Below are positions 37,201 through 47,600 of a DNA stretch of 54,086 nt, piece by piece; the stretch's first letter is position 1, and every line of letters begins with the position of its first letter. The notes under the pieces were generated by a model. The model ran no database searches. It was not told where the DNA came from and saw nothing but the letters and a program-made list of their open reading frames with translations. The translations under genes were made by a program, and so were the position numbers. The stretch comes from Phormidium sp. OSCR (GTDB lineage: Bacteria; Cyanobacteriota; Cyanobacteriia; Cyanobacteriales; Geitlerinemataceae): contig LJZT01000017.1 in the NCBI GenBank assembly GCA_001314905.1, positions 1-54,086 on the forward strand. Reading direction: 5' to 3'.

Positions 37201-39778
37201 GAATTTCGAGAATCAACGTAAATACGGGTCAACTTGAATCACTCAGTTTCAATCCCTCAAAGGGATTTTAGGGAATTTCGAGGAGACCGACCCGTGTATC
37301 GGCATGAGATTCAGCGTTTCAATCCCTCAAAGGGATTTTAGGGAATTTCGAGTAAGCCCGCCCAGGATGTCGCCTAGCTCGTCTTCCCAGTTTCAATCCC
37401 TCAAAGGGATTTTAGGGAATTTCGAGCCACCTGGTCCGGGTCCCTAAATCTACGCCAAAGAGTTTCAATCCCTCAAAGGGATTTTAGGGAATTTCGAGTG
37501 GGGAATTGAAATAGGTAATCAGATTTTTAGCGTTTGTTTCAATCCCTCAAAGGGATTTTAGGGAATTTCGAGTGGCGGACTTGCGGGGGGATAGGCCATC
37601 CCCCCAGAGTTTCAATCCCTCAAAGGGATTTTAGGGAATTTCGAGGTGGGTTTTCGTACAGCAAAATCGCCGACTGCCTGAAAGTTTCAATCCCTCAAAG
37701 GGATTTTAGGGAATTTCGAGAGCCCCTAGGGGGGGGCTGTGAGAGATGAGGGGAATTGTTTCAATCCCTCAAAGGGATTTTAGGGAATTTCGAGTCGGGG
37801 TTTCGGTCAAAGAGCGTCCAATCAAATAAGGTTTCAATCCCTCAAAGGGATTTTAGGGAATTTCGAGTTAAGGAAGTGCGCACAGGGCGTTGCACGTTGC
37901 TCGTTTCAATCCCTCAAAGGGATTTTAGGGAATTTCGAGTGGCCGCTGAAGTCACGCCGTATTGTTTCCCCAATTGGTTTCAATCCCTCAAAGGGATTTT
38001 AGGGAATTTCGAGTACACAGATGACAAGGACCAGAAATATCTCTACACGTTTCAATCCCTCAAAGGGATTTTAGGGAATTTCGAGGAATTTAACTAACTC
38101 GGAATATTCTGGATTGCCGAATTGCTGGTTTCAATCCCTCAAAGGGATTTTAGGGAATTTCGAGGCCAACCAGGCCGTCCCATTTACCTCGCCTTTGATG
38201 CTGTTTCAATCCCTCAAAGGGATTTTAGGGAATTTCGAGGGTATATTTGTCCCGCCACAATATCCCCCACAAAAGCTGTTTCAATCCCTCAAAGGGATTT
38301 TAGGGAATTTCGAGTTGAAAGCTTTGAAGATGATGAGCGAGTCTGGAATATGGTTTCAATCCCTCAAAGGGATTTTAGGGAATTTCGAGGTCGATTATGT
38401 CCCTTGGTCAGCGCGTCAGGAGAGTAGTTTCAATCCCTCAAAGGGATTTTAGGGAATTTCGAGCGAAGCTGCCAGCGGGACTATTGGCTATCCGTCCGCG
38501 GTTTCAATCCCTCAAAGGGATTTTAGGGAATTTCGAGCTAAGCACTGCCTGTCTTATGCTCGCCAGAAGGGCAGTTTCAATCCCTCAAAGGGATTTTAGG
38601 GAATTTCGAGTTGGAGGTTTAGCTGGGCCCACGCGGGAAACGATGAGTTTCAATCCCTCAAAGGGATTTTAGGGAATTTCGAGCTAACCGTCGGTGAACC
38701 TCCAAAGCCGCTAGTCGAGGTTTCAATCCCTCAAAGGGATTTTAGGGAATTTCGAGTGGCGGACTTTATTGATGCGGCGCTACCAGTTGCTTCGTTTCAA
38801 TCCCTCAAAGGGATTTTAGGGAATTTCGAGCGGTTACATTTATTCTTCTCAATTTTGCTTAGAGGTTTCAATCCCTCAAAGGGATTTTAGGGAATTTCGA
38901 GTGGAGTTCGGCTAATACCCGCCGCAGTGGCGGCGGTTTCAATCCCTCAAAGGGATTTTAGGGAATTTCGAGGCGGCACTCCCCCCTTGCTCCTCGGGAA
39001 TCCGGGGTTTCAATCCCTCAAAGGGATTTTAGGGAATTTCGAGCATCTAGCGGAAAACGCATTATGACCTACTATTTGTTTCAATCCCTCAAAGGGATTT
39101 TAGGGAATTTCGAGCGCCCCAGGGGGGTATATGTCGAGATGAAAACCCCTGGCAGTTTCAATCCCTCAAAGGGATTTTAGGGAATTTCGAGTATCGGAAG
39201 GCAAGGAACACAGAGCCAACCGAGTAGTTTCAATCCCTCAAAGGGATTTTAGGGAATTTCGAGTCCCGCCACACCAAGCCCGCCAGAAATGCCGGAAGAA
39301 GAAGTTTCAATCCCTCAAAGGGATTTTAGGGAATTTCGAGAGCCTACACACGCTAAGCCCACGGATATGCCCTTTTAAGTTTCAATCCCTCAAAGGGATT
39401 TTAGGGAATTTCGAGGAAAGCTTCAGTTACACCCCGTACTTCCTGGCGAGTGTTTCAATCCCTCAAAGGGATTTTAGGGAATTTCGAGACGCCTTCGATA
39501 TCGCCGGAGACATGACGGCGATCGCCCGTTTCAATCCCTCAAAGGGATTTTAGGGAATTTCGAGGGCTTGTCGTTTGGCTGATGCTTCCGGCATAGGGTT
39601 TCAATCCCTCAAAGGGATTTTAGGGAATTTCGAGCCCCGACCTAGACAACTTTGTTAAGGCGGTGCTAGTTTCAATCCCTCAAAGGGATTTTAGGGAATT
39701 TCGAGGGTGGCGGAGGCGCTCAACTCCGCAGGCTTTAAGACGTTTCAATCCCTCAAAGGGATTTTAGGGAATTTCGAG
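34248..39778 (-). CRISPR. Type I-D CRISPR array, 76 repeats
   Basis: By direct count there are 76 repeats of 37 bp and 75 spacers of 32-47 bp (most 33-38). On the plus strand the repeat starts GTTTCAATCCC, continues TCAAAGGGATTTTAGGG and ends AATTTCGAG. Read on the minus strand it contains the stem AATCCC-TTTGA-GGGATT and ends ATTGAAAC, which gives the usual 8-nt crRNA 5' handle. Transcription is therefore leftward, the same direction as the cas genes, from the leader at 39779. Only two repeats differ, each by one base: the one at 35557 (CTGAAAGG) and the one at 36001 (TTTCAGGG). Their internal position suggests spread or recombination within the array rather than simple decay at the old end. 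Confidence 0.98.
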
Positions 39779-40042
39779 GCCCCCCTTCCAGAAACCTGAC
39801 ACTATGCAGTTTTCAAGGTGCATTTGCGCGAGACCCCCTAAGAATAACACCGATCGCCCAAAACGCACAACCCCCGCCCCAAACCGAAAACCCCGAAACC
39901 CAGACTCCATCAGCATTACAGAGTTTGCGCGAGACCCCCCTAGCCGTAAAATGCCCGAAACCGCGACCCCATCAGCCATCCAGCCCATTTTCAGCAGTGC
40001 CTCGTTCATACAACTCCCCTCTCGCGCAAATCACAACATTCC
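39779..40042 (-). promoter_or_regulatory. CRISPR leader
   Basis: 264 bp between cas2 and the first repeat, with no gene. Close to the array on the minus strand is the stretch CACCTTGAAAACTGCATAG, similar to leader-proximal motifs of other arrays. TTTGCGCGAGACCCCC occurs twice in direct orientation (39823 and 39924, 101 bp apart), and its core TTTGCGCGAG occurs once inverted (40021-40030). A second duplicated block (CCCGAAACC...CCATCAGC) starts at 39892 and 39954. These may guide spacer integration or transcription. Confidence 0.8.
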
Positions 40043-40315
40043 TTAACAAAAAAAGACCGTCGTATCCATCGGTGGCGGACAGCCAATCCGTTCCACCGTC
40101 CCCTGATGCTTCCCCCGGAGAAAATAAAAGAGGATATTGTCCGTCTCCGGCTGAATCAACCTCTCCAGTCGTCCCCGTAACCGGGCATACTGCATCTCCG
40201 TCAAATCACACTCAAACACACTGAACTGCATCCACTCCCCATAGGACTTGAGAATTTTGTGAATCTTCGTCCGGCGCTTATTCTCAGAAATATCGTAGCA
40301 AACCACCACGTGCAT
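40043..40315 (-). CDS. cas2: CRISPR adaptation protein Cas2
   Basis: A 90-residue ferredoxin-like protein, VVCYDISENKRRTKIHKILKS then GEWMQFSVFECDLTE, with the conserved Asp after the first strand. It forms the central dimer of the Cas1-Cas2 integrase that inserts new spacers at the leader end. It is the last gene of the operon, 15 bp after cas1, and its stop lies at the leader. Confidence 0.95.
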   Translation of the reverse strand: MHVVVCYDISENKRRTKIHKILKSYGEWMQFSVFECDLTEMQYARLRGRLERLIQPETDNILFYFLRGKHQGTVERIGCPPPMDTTVFFC

Positions 40316-40330
40316 GGCCCCAGTTTCCCC

Positions 40331-41338
40331 CTAACGCAACACCAACGGTGGATAAGACTCAATCTCTCCCATCAAGAACTTGGCCAACAGTCGTCCCTGA
40401 ATCTCAAACGCCTCCTGATAAGTACATTTGCGCCCCATCACCGGATGCTTAAACGTACTCTGCTTTTTCTCCTCATAAGCCCGCAAAAACTGCTTCAACC
40501 CGTCCCTCGTCAACGACACCGCCCCATTGAGCGGTTCTTGCTCAAAATCCGCCAAACTCAAGCCATTGGGCTTCTTCAGCAGACTCAACACCATTGCATC
40601 CACCACCAGGGGACGAAACTCCTCCATCACATCCAACGCCAACGAGGGACGACCATAGCGTTCGGTGTGCAGATAGCCCAAATAGGGGTCAAAGCCGACA
40701 ATGTTCAAGGCACTCTGAACGTCATGGCGCAATAGAGCATAGCCTAAACTCAATAGGGAGTTGACTGGGTCTTTGGGAGGACGGCGGTTGCGATGGGTGA
40801 ACTCAAAGGGTGTTCCTTGCAATAACTCATTAAACACACCGAAGTAGGCCGCACTTCCAGCCCCCTCATAGCCTCGTAACTGGTCAATGGTGGGGGTTTT
40901 GGGTAAGGCGGCGATCGCCCCCTGCAACTGGTCAATGGCCCCCGTCACATCCAAATCCTGACTATCCCGCTGTTTCCGTTGCAACAGACTACGATAGTTC
41001 TTCAACTTCCCACGCACAAACCCCCGAACCGCCACCACCGAGACTGGGGTTTCCCCCGCCGCGTTCCACTGTCCCCGACGCACAAAGATATTGCGCGTCA
41101 CCTCCGGTTCCAACCGTCCCCGATATTTGCCATAGCGGGTGAGGAAACTCAACGGGATATTCCGTTCGAGTAACTCATCCACCACATAGGGGGACACCGT
41201 GGCCCGTCCCAACAGAACCACCCCATCCAACTTCAACAGAGGAACATCCAGGAGTCGTTTCCCCTGATGCTTAATCTGCAACCGTTCATCCAACTTGCCT
41301 AAAAAGGCATCTTCGTGAATCACATACATCGTACCCAT
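40331..41338 (-). CDS. cas1: CRISPR integrase Cas1
   Basis: A 335-residue protein with an N-terminal beta domain (GTMYVIHEDAFLGKLDERLQIKHQG) and a helical catalytic domain. Its metal-binding residues should lie in EGAGSAAYFGVF (Glu), GYLHTERYGRPSLALDVMEEFRP (His and acidic residues) and nearby. It also has RNRRPPKDPVNSLLSLGYALL, a strongly conserved Cas1 stretch. It is the enzyme that joins new spacers to the array and sits between cas4 and cas2, as in other I-D loci. Confidence 0.96.
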   Translation of the reverse strand: MGTMYVIHEDAFLGKLDERLQIKHQGKRLLDVPLLKLDGVVLLGRATVSPYVVDELLERNIPLSFLTRYGKYRGRLEPEVTRNIFVRRGQWNAAGETPVSVVAVRGFVRGKLKNYRSLLQRKQRDSQDLDVTGAIDQLQGAIAALPKTPTIDQLRGYEGAGSAAYFGVFNELLQGTPFEFTHRNRRPPKDPVNSLLSLGYALLRHDVQSALNIVGFDPYLGYLHTERYGRPSLALDVMEEFRPLVVDAMVLSLLKKPNGLSLADFEQEPLNGAVSLTRDGLKQFLRAYEEKKQSTFKHPVMGRKCTYQEAFEIQGRLLAKFLMGEIESYPPLVLR

Positions 41339-41367
41339 GACTCGTTCTCCTTATATATATAGATGAA

Positions 41368-41949
41368 TTAGGCTTCGCGATATCGCGCCATCTTTGTCGC
41401 CGCCTGAGGGAGACAGCGATCGAACAAACTACAGCCCCGACAACGTTTGTCATACACCGCCGGCGGACAGTCCCCAGTGGTGAGAAGTTGACGCACCGCC
41501 TCCAGGGTGGCGATCGCCGTCTCCCGCAACTGCGGCGACAACTCCACCTCCCGCCGCCGCCGAGACTGCAAGGAATACACATACCCCTTCGCCACCGGCG
41601 TTCGGGTCATCTCCTCCAAACACAACCCTTGCGCACAAACCTGTAAATCGTCGTTTTCCCAAGGATTCTGCTTTCCCCGCTTGTACTCCACGGGATATAA
41701 CTCCCCTTTCTCGGACTCCACTAAATCCGCCTTTCCCACCAAGCCATAGCGTTGGGAACTCAGCCAAATCCCGCGAACTTGCCAAGCTTCTTCTCGGAAT
41801 CCCTCACCGACGGTATGGATGCGTTGATGTCCCGTCGTTCCCTCCACCGTATAAACATTGTCCACAAACTCCCCGGCACAAAACATCCGCCAGCAGCGAT
41901 GGGGACAATAAGCATAGTGATTCAACGCGGCAATGGGAATTTCTAACAT
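41368..41949 (-). CDS. cas4: Cas4 nuclease
   Basis: A 193-residue RecB-type nuclease. An N-terminal Cys (YAYCPHRCWRMFC) and three C-terminal cysteines (CRGCSLFDRCLP) should hold a 4Fe-4S cluster. The catalytic acidic-Lys pattern is in LYPVEYKRGKQNPW. In type I-D, Cas4 trims prespacers so that those next to a GTN-type PAM are integrated in the right orientation. It overlaps the end of cas6 by 7 bp. Confidence 0.95.
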   Translation of the reverse strand: MLEIPIAALNHYAYCPHRCWRMFCAGEFVDNVYTVEGTTGHQRIHTVGEGFREEAWQVRGIWLSSQRYGLVGKADLVESEKGELYPVEYKRGKQNPWENDDLQVCAQGLCLEEMTRTPVAKGYVYSLQSRRRREVELSPQLRETAIATLEAVRQLLTTGDCPPAVYDKRCRGCSLFDRCLPQAATKMARYREA

Positions 41950-42815
41950 GATGACCTCCGAGATTCAATGGCGAGTGCCATGCCCATTCCCATGGTGGTT
42001 TTACGACCAATTCCACAGTAAAGGGCATAGTTACTCAGGGTATTTAAAGCTTTAATCGTAACCGGCTCCACATTTCCTAAAATGCGAAAATCAATGCGAC
42101 CCACTGCGCCGATAAATTTGCTAGATTTCCCCTTTTTACGAAACTCAAAATCGAGAATATCGGTGCGAATATCAAAGTAACAGGGAAAAATATTGTCTGT
42201 CGCAAATCCCGGCAACTCAATATCGCTATACCGTTTCCAAGAGTTATGTAAGCTGCGAAATACTGAATCTGGAGTGGGTAAGGCGGTATCATATTTCTGT
42301 TGTCGAAAGGCGACGGGAGTCGCTAACTGAAAATTCAATCGCCGATTGGAATCAGATGCGGTTTCGTAGAGGTCTTGATAGGAACAAGCATTCGCCCAGG
42401 GTTGCGTTGATTGGGGAGTTCCTAGGATACTGGTAATGTGTAAGTTGGCTGCCCCCAAATGCCAAGGTTGGCGAGGGTTGAGATTGAGCCATAATTGACT
42501 CAATTGTCCAAAAAGTTGGTCATCAAGGAGGGAAACACGCCACCAGCAGGGAGTTTGTGCCGGAATGGGACGCTGATGTTGTGCTTGTAGAATTTCGGGA
42601 ATCCGAGGGGGAACGTCACGACGAGTGGGAGGCAATTTTTGCAGGGGAGAAATGGTAAAGGCTTTGGTTGTTTTTTGTTCATGGAGAGTTGTGGCTAAAT
42701 CAGGATCGACGGCGTTCACGGCGGTGATAAAGAGGGCATTGAGATGTCGTCCTGTGGCGTAATCTGGGGGGATTAGGGTTTCGGGGACGAAATTAAAGAC
42801 AAGACTGTAAGGCAT
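41943..42815 (-). CDS. cas6: crRNA-processing endonuclease Cas6
   Basis: 290 residues with two RAMP-type folds. The glycine-rich loop near the C-terminus (YCGIGRKTTMGMGMAL) is the classic Cas6 signature. It should cut the array transcript at the base of the repeat stem, leaving the ATTGAAAC handle. Histidine candidates for catalysis lie in the N-terminal half (GRHLNALFI, with the following region). It ends 7 bp inside cas4 and begins 3 bp after csc1. A pseudo-repeat pair 7 kb away keeps the same stem and could be a second substrate. Confidence 0.9.
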   Translation of the reverse strand: MPYSLVFNFVPETLIPPDYATGRHLNALFITAVNAVDPDLATTLHEQKTTKAFTISPLQKLPPTRRDVPPRIPEILQAQHQRPIPAQTPCWWRVSLLDDQLFGQLSQLWLNLNPRQPWHLGAANLHITSILGTPQSTQPWANACSYQDLYETASDSNRRLNFQLATPVAFRQQKYDTALPTPDSVFRSLHNSWKRYSDIELPGFATDNIFPCYFDIRTDILDFEFRKKGKSSKFIGAVGRIDFRILGNVEPVTIKALNTLSNYALYCGIGRKTTMGMGMALAIESRRSSC

Positions 42816-42818
42816 GGG

Positions 42819-43535
42819 TTATGGCTGAAAATGATAGGTCATGTTGGCGGGAAGCGTTAGGGTTTGGTTATCCTGGGATACGCGGTAACAACATCCCTCT
42901 AGTTTGACGTTGCGAATCAGACTCACTGGGGGCATATTGATGGTGTCAAATTGAATGACATGATGGCTAAACATGACATCTAAAGGATTCAAAGGATAAG
43001 GAACTGTGAATTGTTGATTGTCCCGTCTTTTAGGGTTGGTAAAGTGTTTAATTTCAGAGAGTTCAGCTTTGCTCATCCATTTACCTAAACGAATCCACTT
43101 GGGAAAGGTAATCGGGTTGGCTGAGATAACAAAAAATTCAAATTTGCTTTCTGGGGCAATTTCTTTGGCACGTCCAAAACTAGGGATATTTTTCTGGGTT
43201 TTCTGCATTTCGACATGATAGCGGTTGTCGGCATATTTCCAGGTATTGAGAACGGCGGTGTGGGTGAGCGATCGCGCGGGGGTTACATAAATGTTTTGCT
43301 CATTTAATTTTGTTAAATGGGCTTGATATTGTGGCACTTGATGGCGACAAAAATAGCGATAGTCGTTCTCGGGGTCAACTTGAGTTTGGTAGCGGGGATT
43401 ATCAATGAATCCCAAGGCGTAGCAGAGTGCATAGTTATGGAGAATGGGTTCAGTCTCATAGAGTCGTCCAATTTCTCGGGTGGCGAAGTAGAGACTATCG
43501 TGAAGTTCGAGATGACAGCGGTAAATTTGGGTCAT
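42819..43535 (-). CDS. csc1: Type I-D Cas5 (Csc1)
   Basis: A 238-residue RAMP protein; MTQIYRCHLELHDSLYFATREIGRLYETEPILHNYALCYALGF is the standard Csc1 opening, with LTHTAVLNTWKYADNRYHVE further on. It caps the 5' handle of the crRNA in the I-D effector complex and contacts Cas10d. It is followed by cas6 after 3 bp and preceded by a 116-bp gap after csc2. Confidence 0.92.
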   Translation of the reverse strand: MTQIYRCHLELHDSLYFATREIGRLYETEPILHNYALCYALGFIDNPRYQTQVDPENDYRYFCRHQVPQYQAHLTKLNEQNIYVTPARSLTHTAVLNTWKYADNRYHVEMQKTQKNIPSFGRAKEIAPESKFEFFVISANPITFPKWIRLGKWMSKAELSEIKHFTNPKRRDNQQFTVPYPLNPLDVMFSHHVIQFDTINMPPVSLIRNVKLEGCCYRVSQDNQTLTLPANMTYHFQP

Positions 43536-43651
43536 GGGAGATGAGGAGTTGGGGAACCACAGAGTTACGGATGGGAGAAAAAAATGAGGTAGGGGCGACC
43601 TATTTAGCCGCCCAAATGTTGAGTTAATGAGATGCCATTAACCATGAGAGG

Positions 43652-44641
43652 TTACTTTTTGGCTTTAATGTGTTTTTTGGCGTATTCTTTGGCTTCTTGG
43701 TCTGCTTGTTGGAGAATCTGAGTGATTCCGTCTTCGCTGGAGGTGAGAGTTTTGACTTCGTTTAATAAGGGAGTGAAATCTTCTCCAATGAAGTCAGTAT
43801 GGACAATAAATTCGTCATTCATGAGGCTTTCAATGGCTTCGGTAGCTTTTTCGCTGACGAGGGTTTCGTCGAGGGGGTCGAGGGAGGTGAGGAGGTCTTC
43901 GGGGAGACGGTCATAAATGGCTTGAGTCCAACGGAGATTACTGACAATTTCTCCGTCAGCAAAGATGACTCCTAATAACTCATTGCGAACTCGTCCAGTT
44001 CGGGTGGTTTGTGCGCCATAATGACGGGTTCGTAGGATGTTATTGAAGACGTACAAAAAGCTGGCTTCGGTGGGGTCACGTAGGGTGACAATGCTGGGGA
44101 AAAAGACTTGAGGACGAATGTGATCTTGTTGGTTAATACGACTGGTGACTTCCCCGGCTTTGGAGTCTCCTTCTCCTTTTGATGCCATGGTTCCACTTTC
44201 ATAAGGTGCGTTGAGGGTGAAGCTTTCGTGGGATTCGTCAAACGGGGTGATGGAAAAGGCGGTATCGACGACCACTTTGGATTTTTCAGACCCTGAGTCC
44301 CCGATGGCGAAACCATAGATAATACAATCGGGGTTATTCATGCCGAATTTGACGTTGTACTCGCATTCTTCGGGTTTAACCAGGTCATATTTGCGCAACA
44401 GTTCCCGGCCCACCAGGCGTTCTGGGGTGGATTGTTTGCGTTTAAACATGGAGAGACGACTGATGGTATTACGGTTGCTGATTCCCGCACGAACTCGCGC
44501 TTTGTTGAGTTCTCCGTCGGTTTGAAATAGGGGATAGGACTCGGTAATCCGCAGCGTGATGAAGTGGACATATTTTCCCATGGGTTTGTAGGGAATGTCT
44601 GAGTGGAAGAATTTGGAGTCGAGAGTTTTTAGGAGTGCCAT
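43652..44641 (-). CDS. csc2: Type I-D Cas7 (Csc2)
   Basis: A 329-residue backbone subunit. ITLRITESYPLFQTDGELNKARVRAG, PDCIIYGFAIGDSGSEKSKVVVDTAFSI and LRTRHYGAQTTRTGRVRNELLGVIFADGE are the core of the Csc2 family. Several copies line the crRNA and impose the six-base periodicity of target contact, which matters for the pseudo-spacer described at 49763. The C-terminus is very basic (KKHIKAKK). Confidence 0.94.
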   Translation of the reverse strand: MALLKTLDSKFFHSDIPYKPMGKYVHFITLRITESYPLFQTDGELNKARVRAGISNRNTISRLSMFKRKQSTPERLVGRELLRKYDLVKPEECEYNVKFGMNNPDCIIYGFAIGDSGSEKSKVVVDTAFSITPFDESHESFTLNAPYESGTMASKGEGDSKAGEVTSRINQQDHIRPQVFFPSIVTLRDPTEASFLYVFNNILRTRHYGAQTTRTGRVRNELLGVIFADGEIVSNLRWTQAIYDRLPEDLLTSLDPLDETLVSEKATEAIESLMNDEFIVHTDFIGEDFTPLLNEVKTLTSSEDGITQILQQADQEAKEYAKKHIKAKK

Positions 44642-44695
44642 AATGTTGATTTTGTTTTCAGGATTCTAGGCTAGACGTTAAGCGAGAAATAAAGG

Positions 44696-47600
44696 TTATT
44701 CCTCCTCGCGATTAGCAGATTTATCTTTCACGTCTTGATTCTCTTTGTCCTGTTCGAGACGATAGAGAAATTCGCAGGTATCGCGGAGTAGGTTGAGTTG
44801 TTTACCTGCCAAACGAGCGCGATCGCCCTTAAATGTCTTTTCAAACACCTCCTCAACAAAGTAACGGGAAAATCCCAAAACTTTCTGACGTTCCTCTTCG
44901 CGATCTTGAATTTTCCAATAGCCTTCAGCGGTGGAGGCGTGAACTCGATCCATCAGCTTAAAAATTTCGGCGGCGACAACAGCAACGAGGGTTTCCCCAT
45001 GGAAGAGGCTGCTGTCAGCTTTGAGTAAGGTTTCAGCTGCGACATCTAAGGGTTTTAACACCGCATTAGATTTGGGATTGTAACGCTTATTGGCGCGATA
45101 AAACTCTCGATAGAGTTCAACGAGTTGTTTAGGATGATGTAGGGGAGATTCTGGAGACATGATGGTTAGTTCCTGTTGATGGCGATCGCTAGTAACATGG
45201 GGGTCGAAACAAGGGTAAAAGTCATAGGTATATAATCGAAGACGTTTGGGACTCGGTGCGTCGGTGTCCCGCGCACGCGACCATTTGGCAAGATAGTGAA
45301 AGACATACAAGGGACTGGTATCTAAATTGTTAGCAAGTTCACTGAATTTACCCCAGTTGGCATCGTATCCTTTTTTACCTCGTTTAGGATTGATATCCAA
45401 GTGGATACTATAGGCGGCGGTGAGGCAGTTTAGGGGAGAGAGGAGACTATCTAAACGGAAGCGATCGCCGTTTAATAAGACTCGAAATGCCTGGGGTGCG
45501 CTGTCAAGAAATACGGTTTCTTCAAATTCAGAACCTTCACGGAAGGGAGGAATAGGTGATTCGGAAACAACTGTTTTTACATCCAATATATTGGGAATGG
45601 TCAAGGCTAACCAAGCTGGCATAATCCAGGATTCCGTATCAGTGGGGTCTCGTCCTGGGGGAAGGGCCATAAAGTAAAAGGTAAGCGGTTTATCCTCGGG
45701 GTAGGAGAGTTTGAAGGTGCGGTCAATTTTACGATTCTTATCCCCTTCTGGAAGCTGCTGCTTCTCCTGGAGTTGTTCGTCGATAATGAAGCTATCAACG
45801 GTTTGATAGTGGTTGAGGCTAAAGTTGGCTTCTAAGGTTTCATGATTGACAAAGTGACCCCGAATTTGGGTATCAAAGCGAGTTTGGGCAATGTTGCTAT
45901 AGGCTAAGGCGAGGAAGTTATTGGTTTCTGGGGTGAAGTAGTAGGTGGGATAGAAGTAAAGATAGCGATATTTGCCATCTTCAAACCGTTTCCCCACAGC
46001 TTGGGTTTGGTTCATCAAGATTTGCCGCAACATCATTTCGGTTCCCGCAATACTAGAAATATTGCGTTTGGCGTTTGACCCCCCTAACATTTGTTTGTTG
46101 GTATAGACTTGAGGGGTAAACAATACAGCAGATTCCATTTGTTCCGTCACACTATAGGGAGAGTGAGAGAGGGAACACAACAGTTGACGACCTCGACCTG
46201 GTTTTTTTGCCGTTTGATAGTGGTCTAATTCTTGCAGGAAAATATCAGCTTGTTCAGCGGCAGTTTTCTCAGCCGGTTGATGGGGTAAGATGACCACCTG
46301 TTCAGTCCAATGTCGGATGTCATCCCAACCATCGCTGAGGGGATATGGACTGATAATTGGGTTGGTGATTGTTAAAATTGTCTCAATAATCTGTTCCCCG
46401 AGTTCCCGAATCTCATCTTGGCTTTGTCCAGGATTGTTTTGCAGGTATTTTGCGGCTAAGAAATACCAGTCTAAGGGAACTCCGCCTGTGTTTCCTTTCA
46501 ATTTTAGCTCTTTAAGACTGGCGTTAATCCCTTGAATTTCCCGAAGTTCTGGCAAACAAGACTCCAGTTGCCAAGTTTTGGCAATTTCGAGGATTAAATT
46601 GGGTTCAGGGAGTTTCTGGATGGCATCTTTGGCAGCTTTTCCTTTTAGGCTTTGTTTGAGAAACGCTTCAATGCGAGACCGGCGATCGCCCCAAATTTTT
46701 CGGGTCACCACATCGCCAAATTCTGCAATTTGGTCGATGCGAATGTCGTCGTCAAAGTCAAAATTATACTCAGGAGGGAGAACACCTTTTGTCTGGAACT
46801 CCTTTAGCTTGTCACTTCGGCTTTTGGCGACTGACTTTTTGTTGGGATTGAGAATCCGCAGGGTTGCATCTAACGCTACCTGCATTAAGCCAGTATCTTC
46901 AAAAAACTGAGTATAGTAATCAGCATATTTCATTCCTTTGCCATCTCGACCAAATCCCGTTTGTTTCCGTTGCAGTTCCCCGGCACAAAGTTGCTTAATA
47001 CTGGCAACAACGCGATTGGGAAGGTCATCTCGTGAAATAGGAGGGGGATTTTTGGAGGTAAGATAAATGACACCGGTGGGAAGATAGAGGAGGGGGTCAT
47101 AGTTCTGTTCTAAATGGGCCTCCATCACCGCATTGTTCACGATGTTGGTGAGAACCCCCCGGTTTTCACAAATCGCATGGTAGCTGAGTTGCAGTTGACC
47201 ATCACTCAAGTCCCCGATAACTTTATTGAGACTGGATTTTTCGGCATCTTGGGGATGTTTGATAATGGAGGAGAGGCGATCGGCGAGACAGGCTAAGTCC
47301 GCTAGACAGTTTAGGGTGCGATCGCCCAGAGTCGGGGTTAGACTACTATCAGATAGATTGAGATTGGTGTCATTTTTCTCCTGTGTGTTATAGGCGATGT
47401 AGAGTAAATCATCACGGTAGTCTTCCCAGTTGGCAGGATTGTCGGGGAAGAGGAAGGTATCCAGTTCTAAGGCCGGAACGAGATGATCAAAAATCTCTCG
47501 ATGTTCTTCGGGGGGACGCTTGCGGATATCGGCATCGAGATTCTGACTTAGCTGCTGATAGACTTCGGGGATTCCTGGGATGCGGCGATAGTCAAATTTC

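Noticed and set aside
34110-38672. Open frames in the CRISPR array (34110-34598, 34681-34929, 36329-36601, 37534-38672)
   Set aside because: They are translations of the repeat (FQSLKGILGNFE or VSIPQRDFREFR) with spacers between; no real gene.
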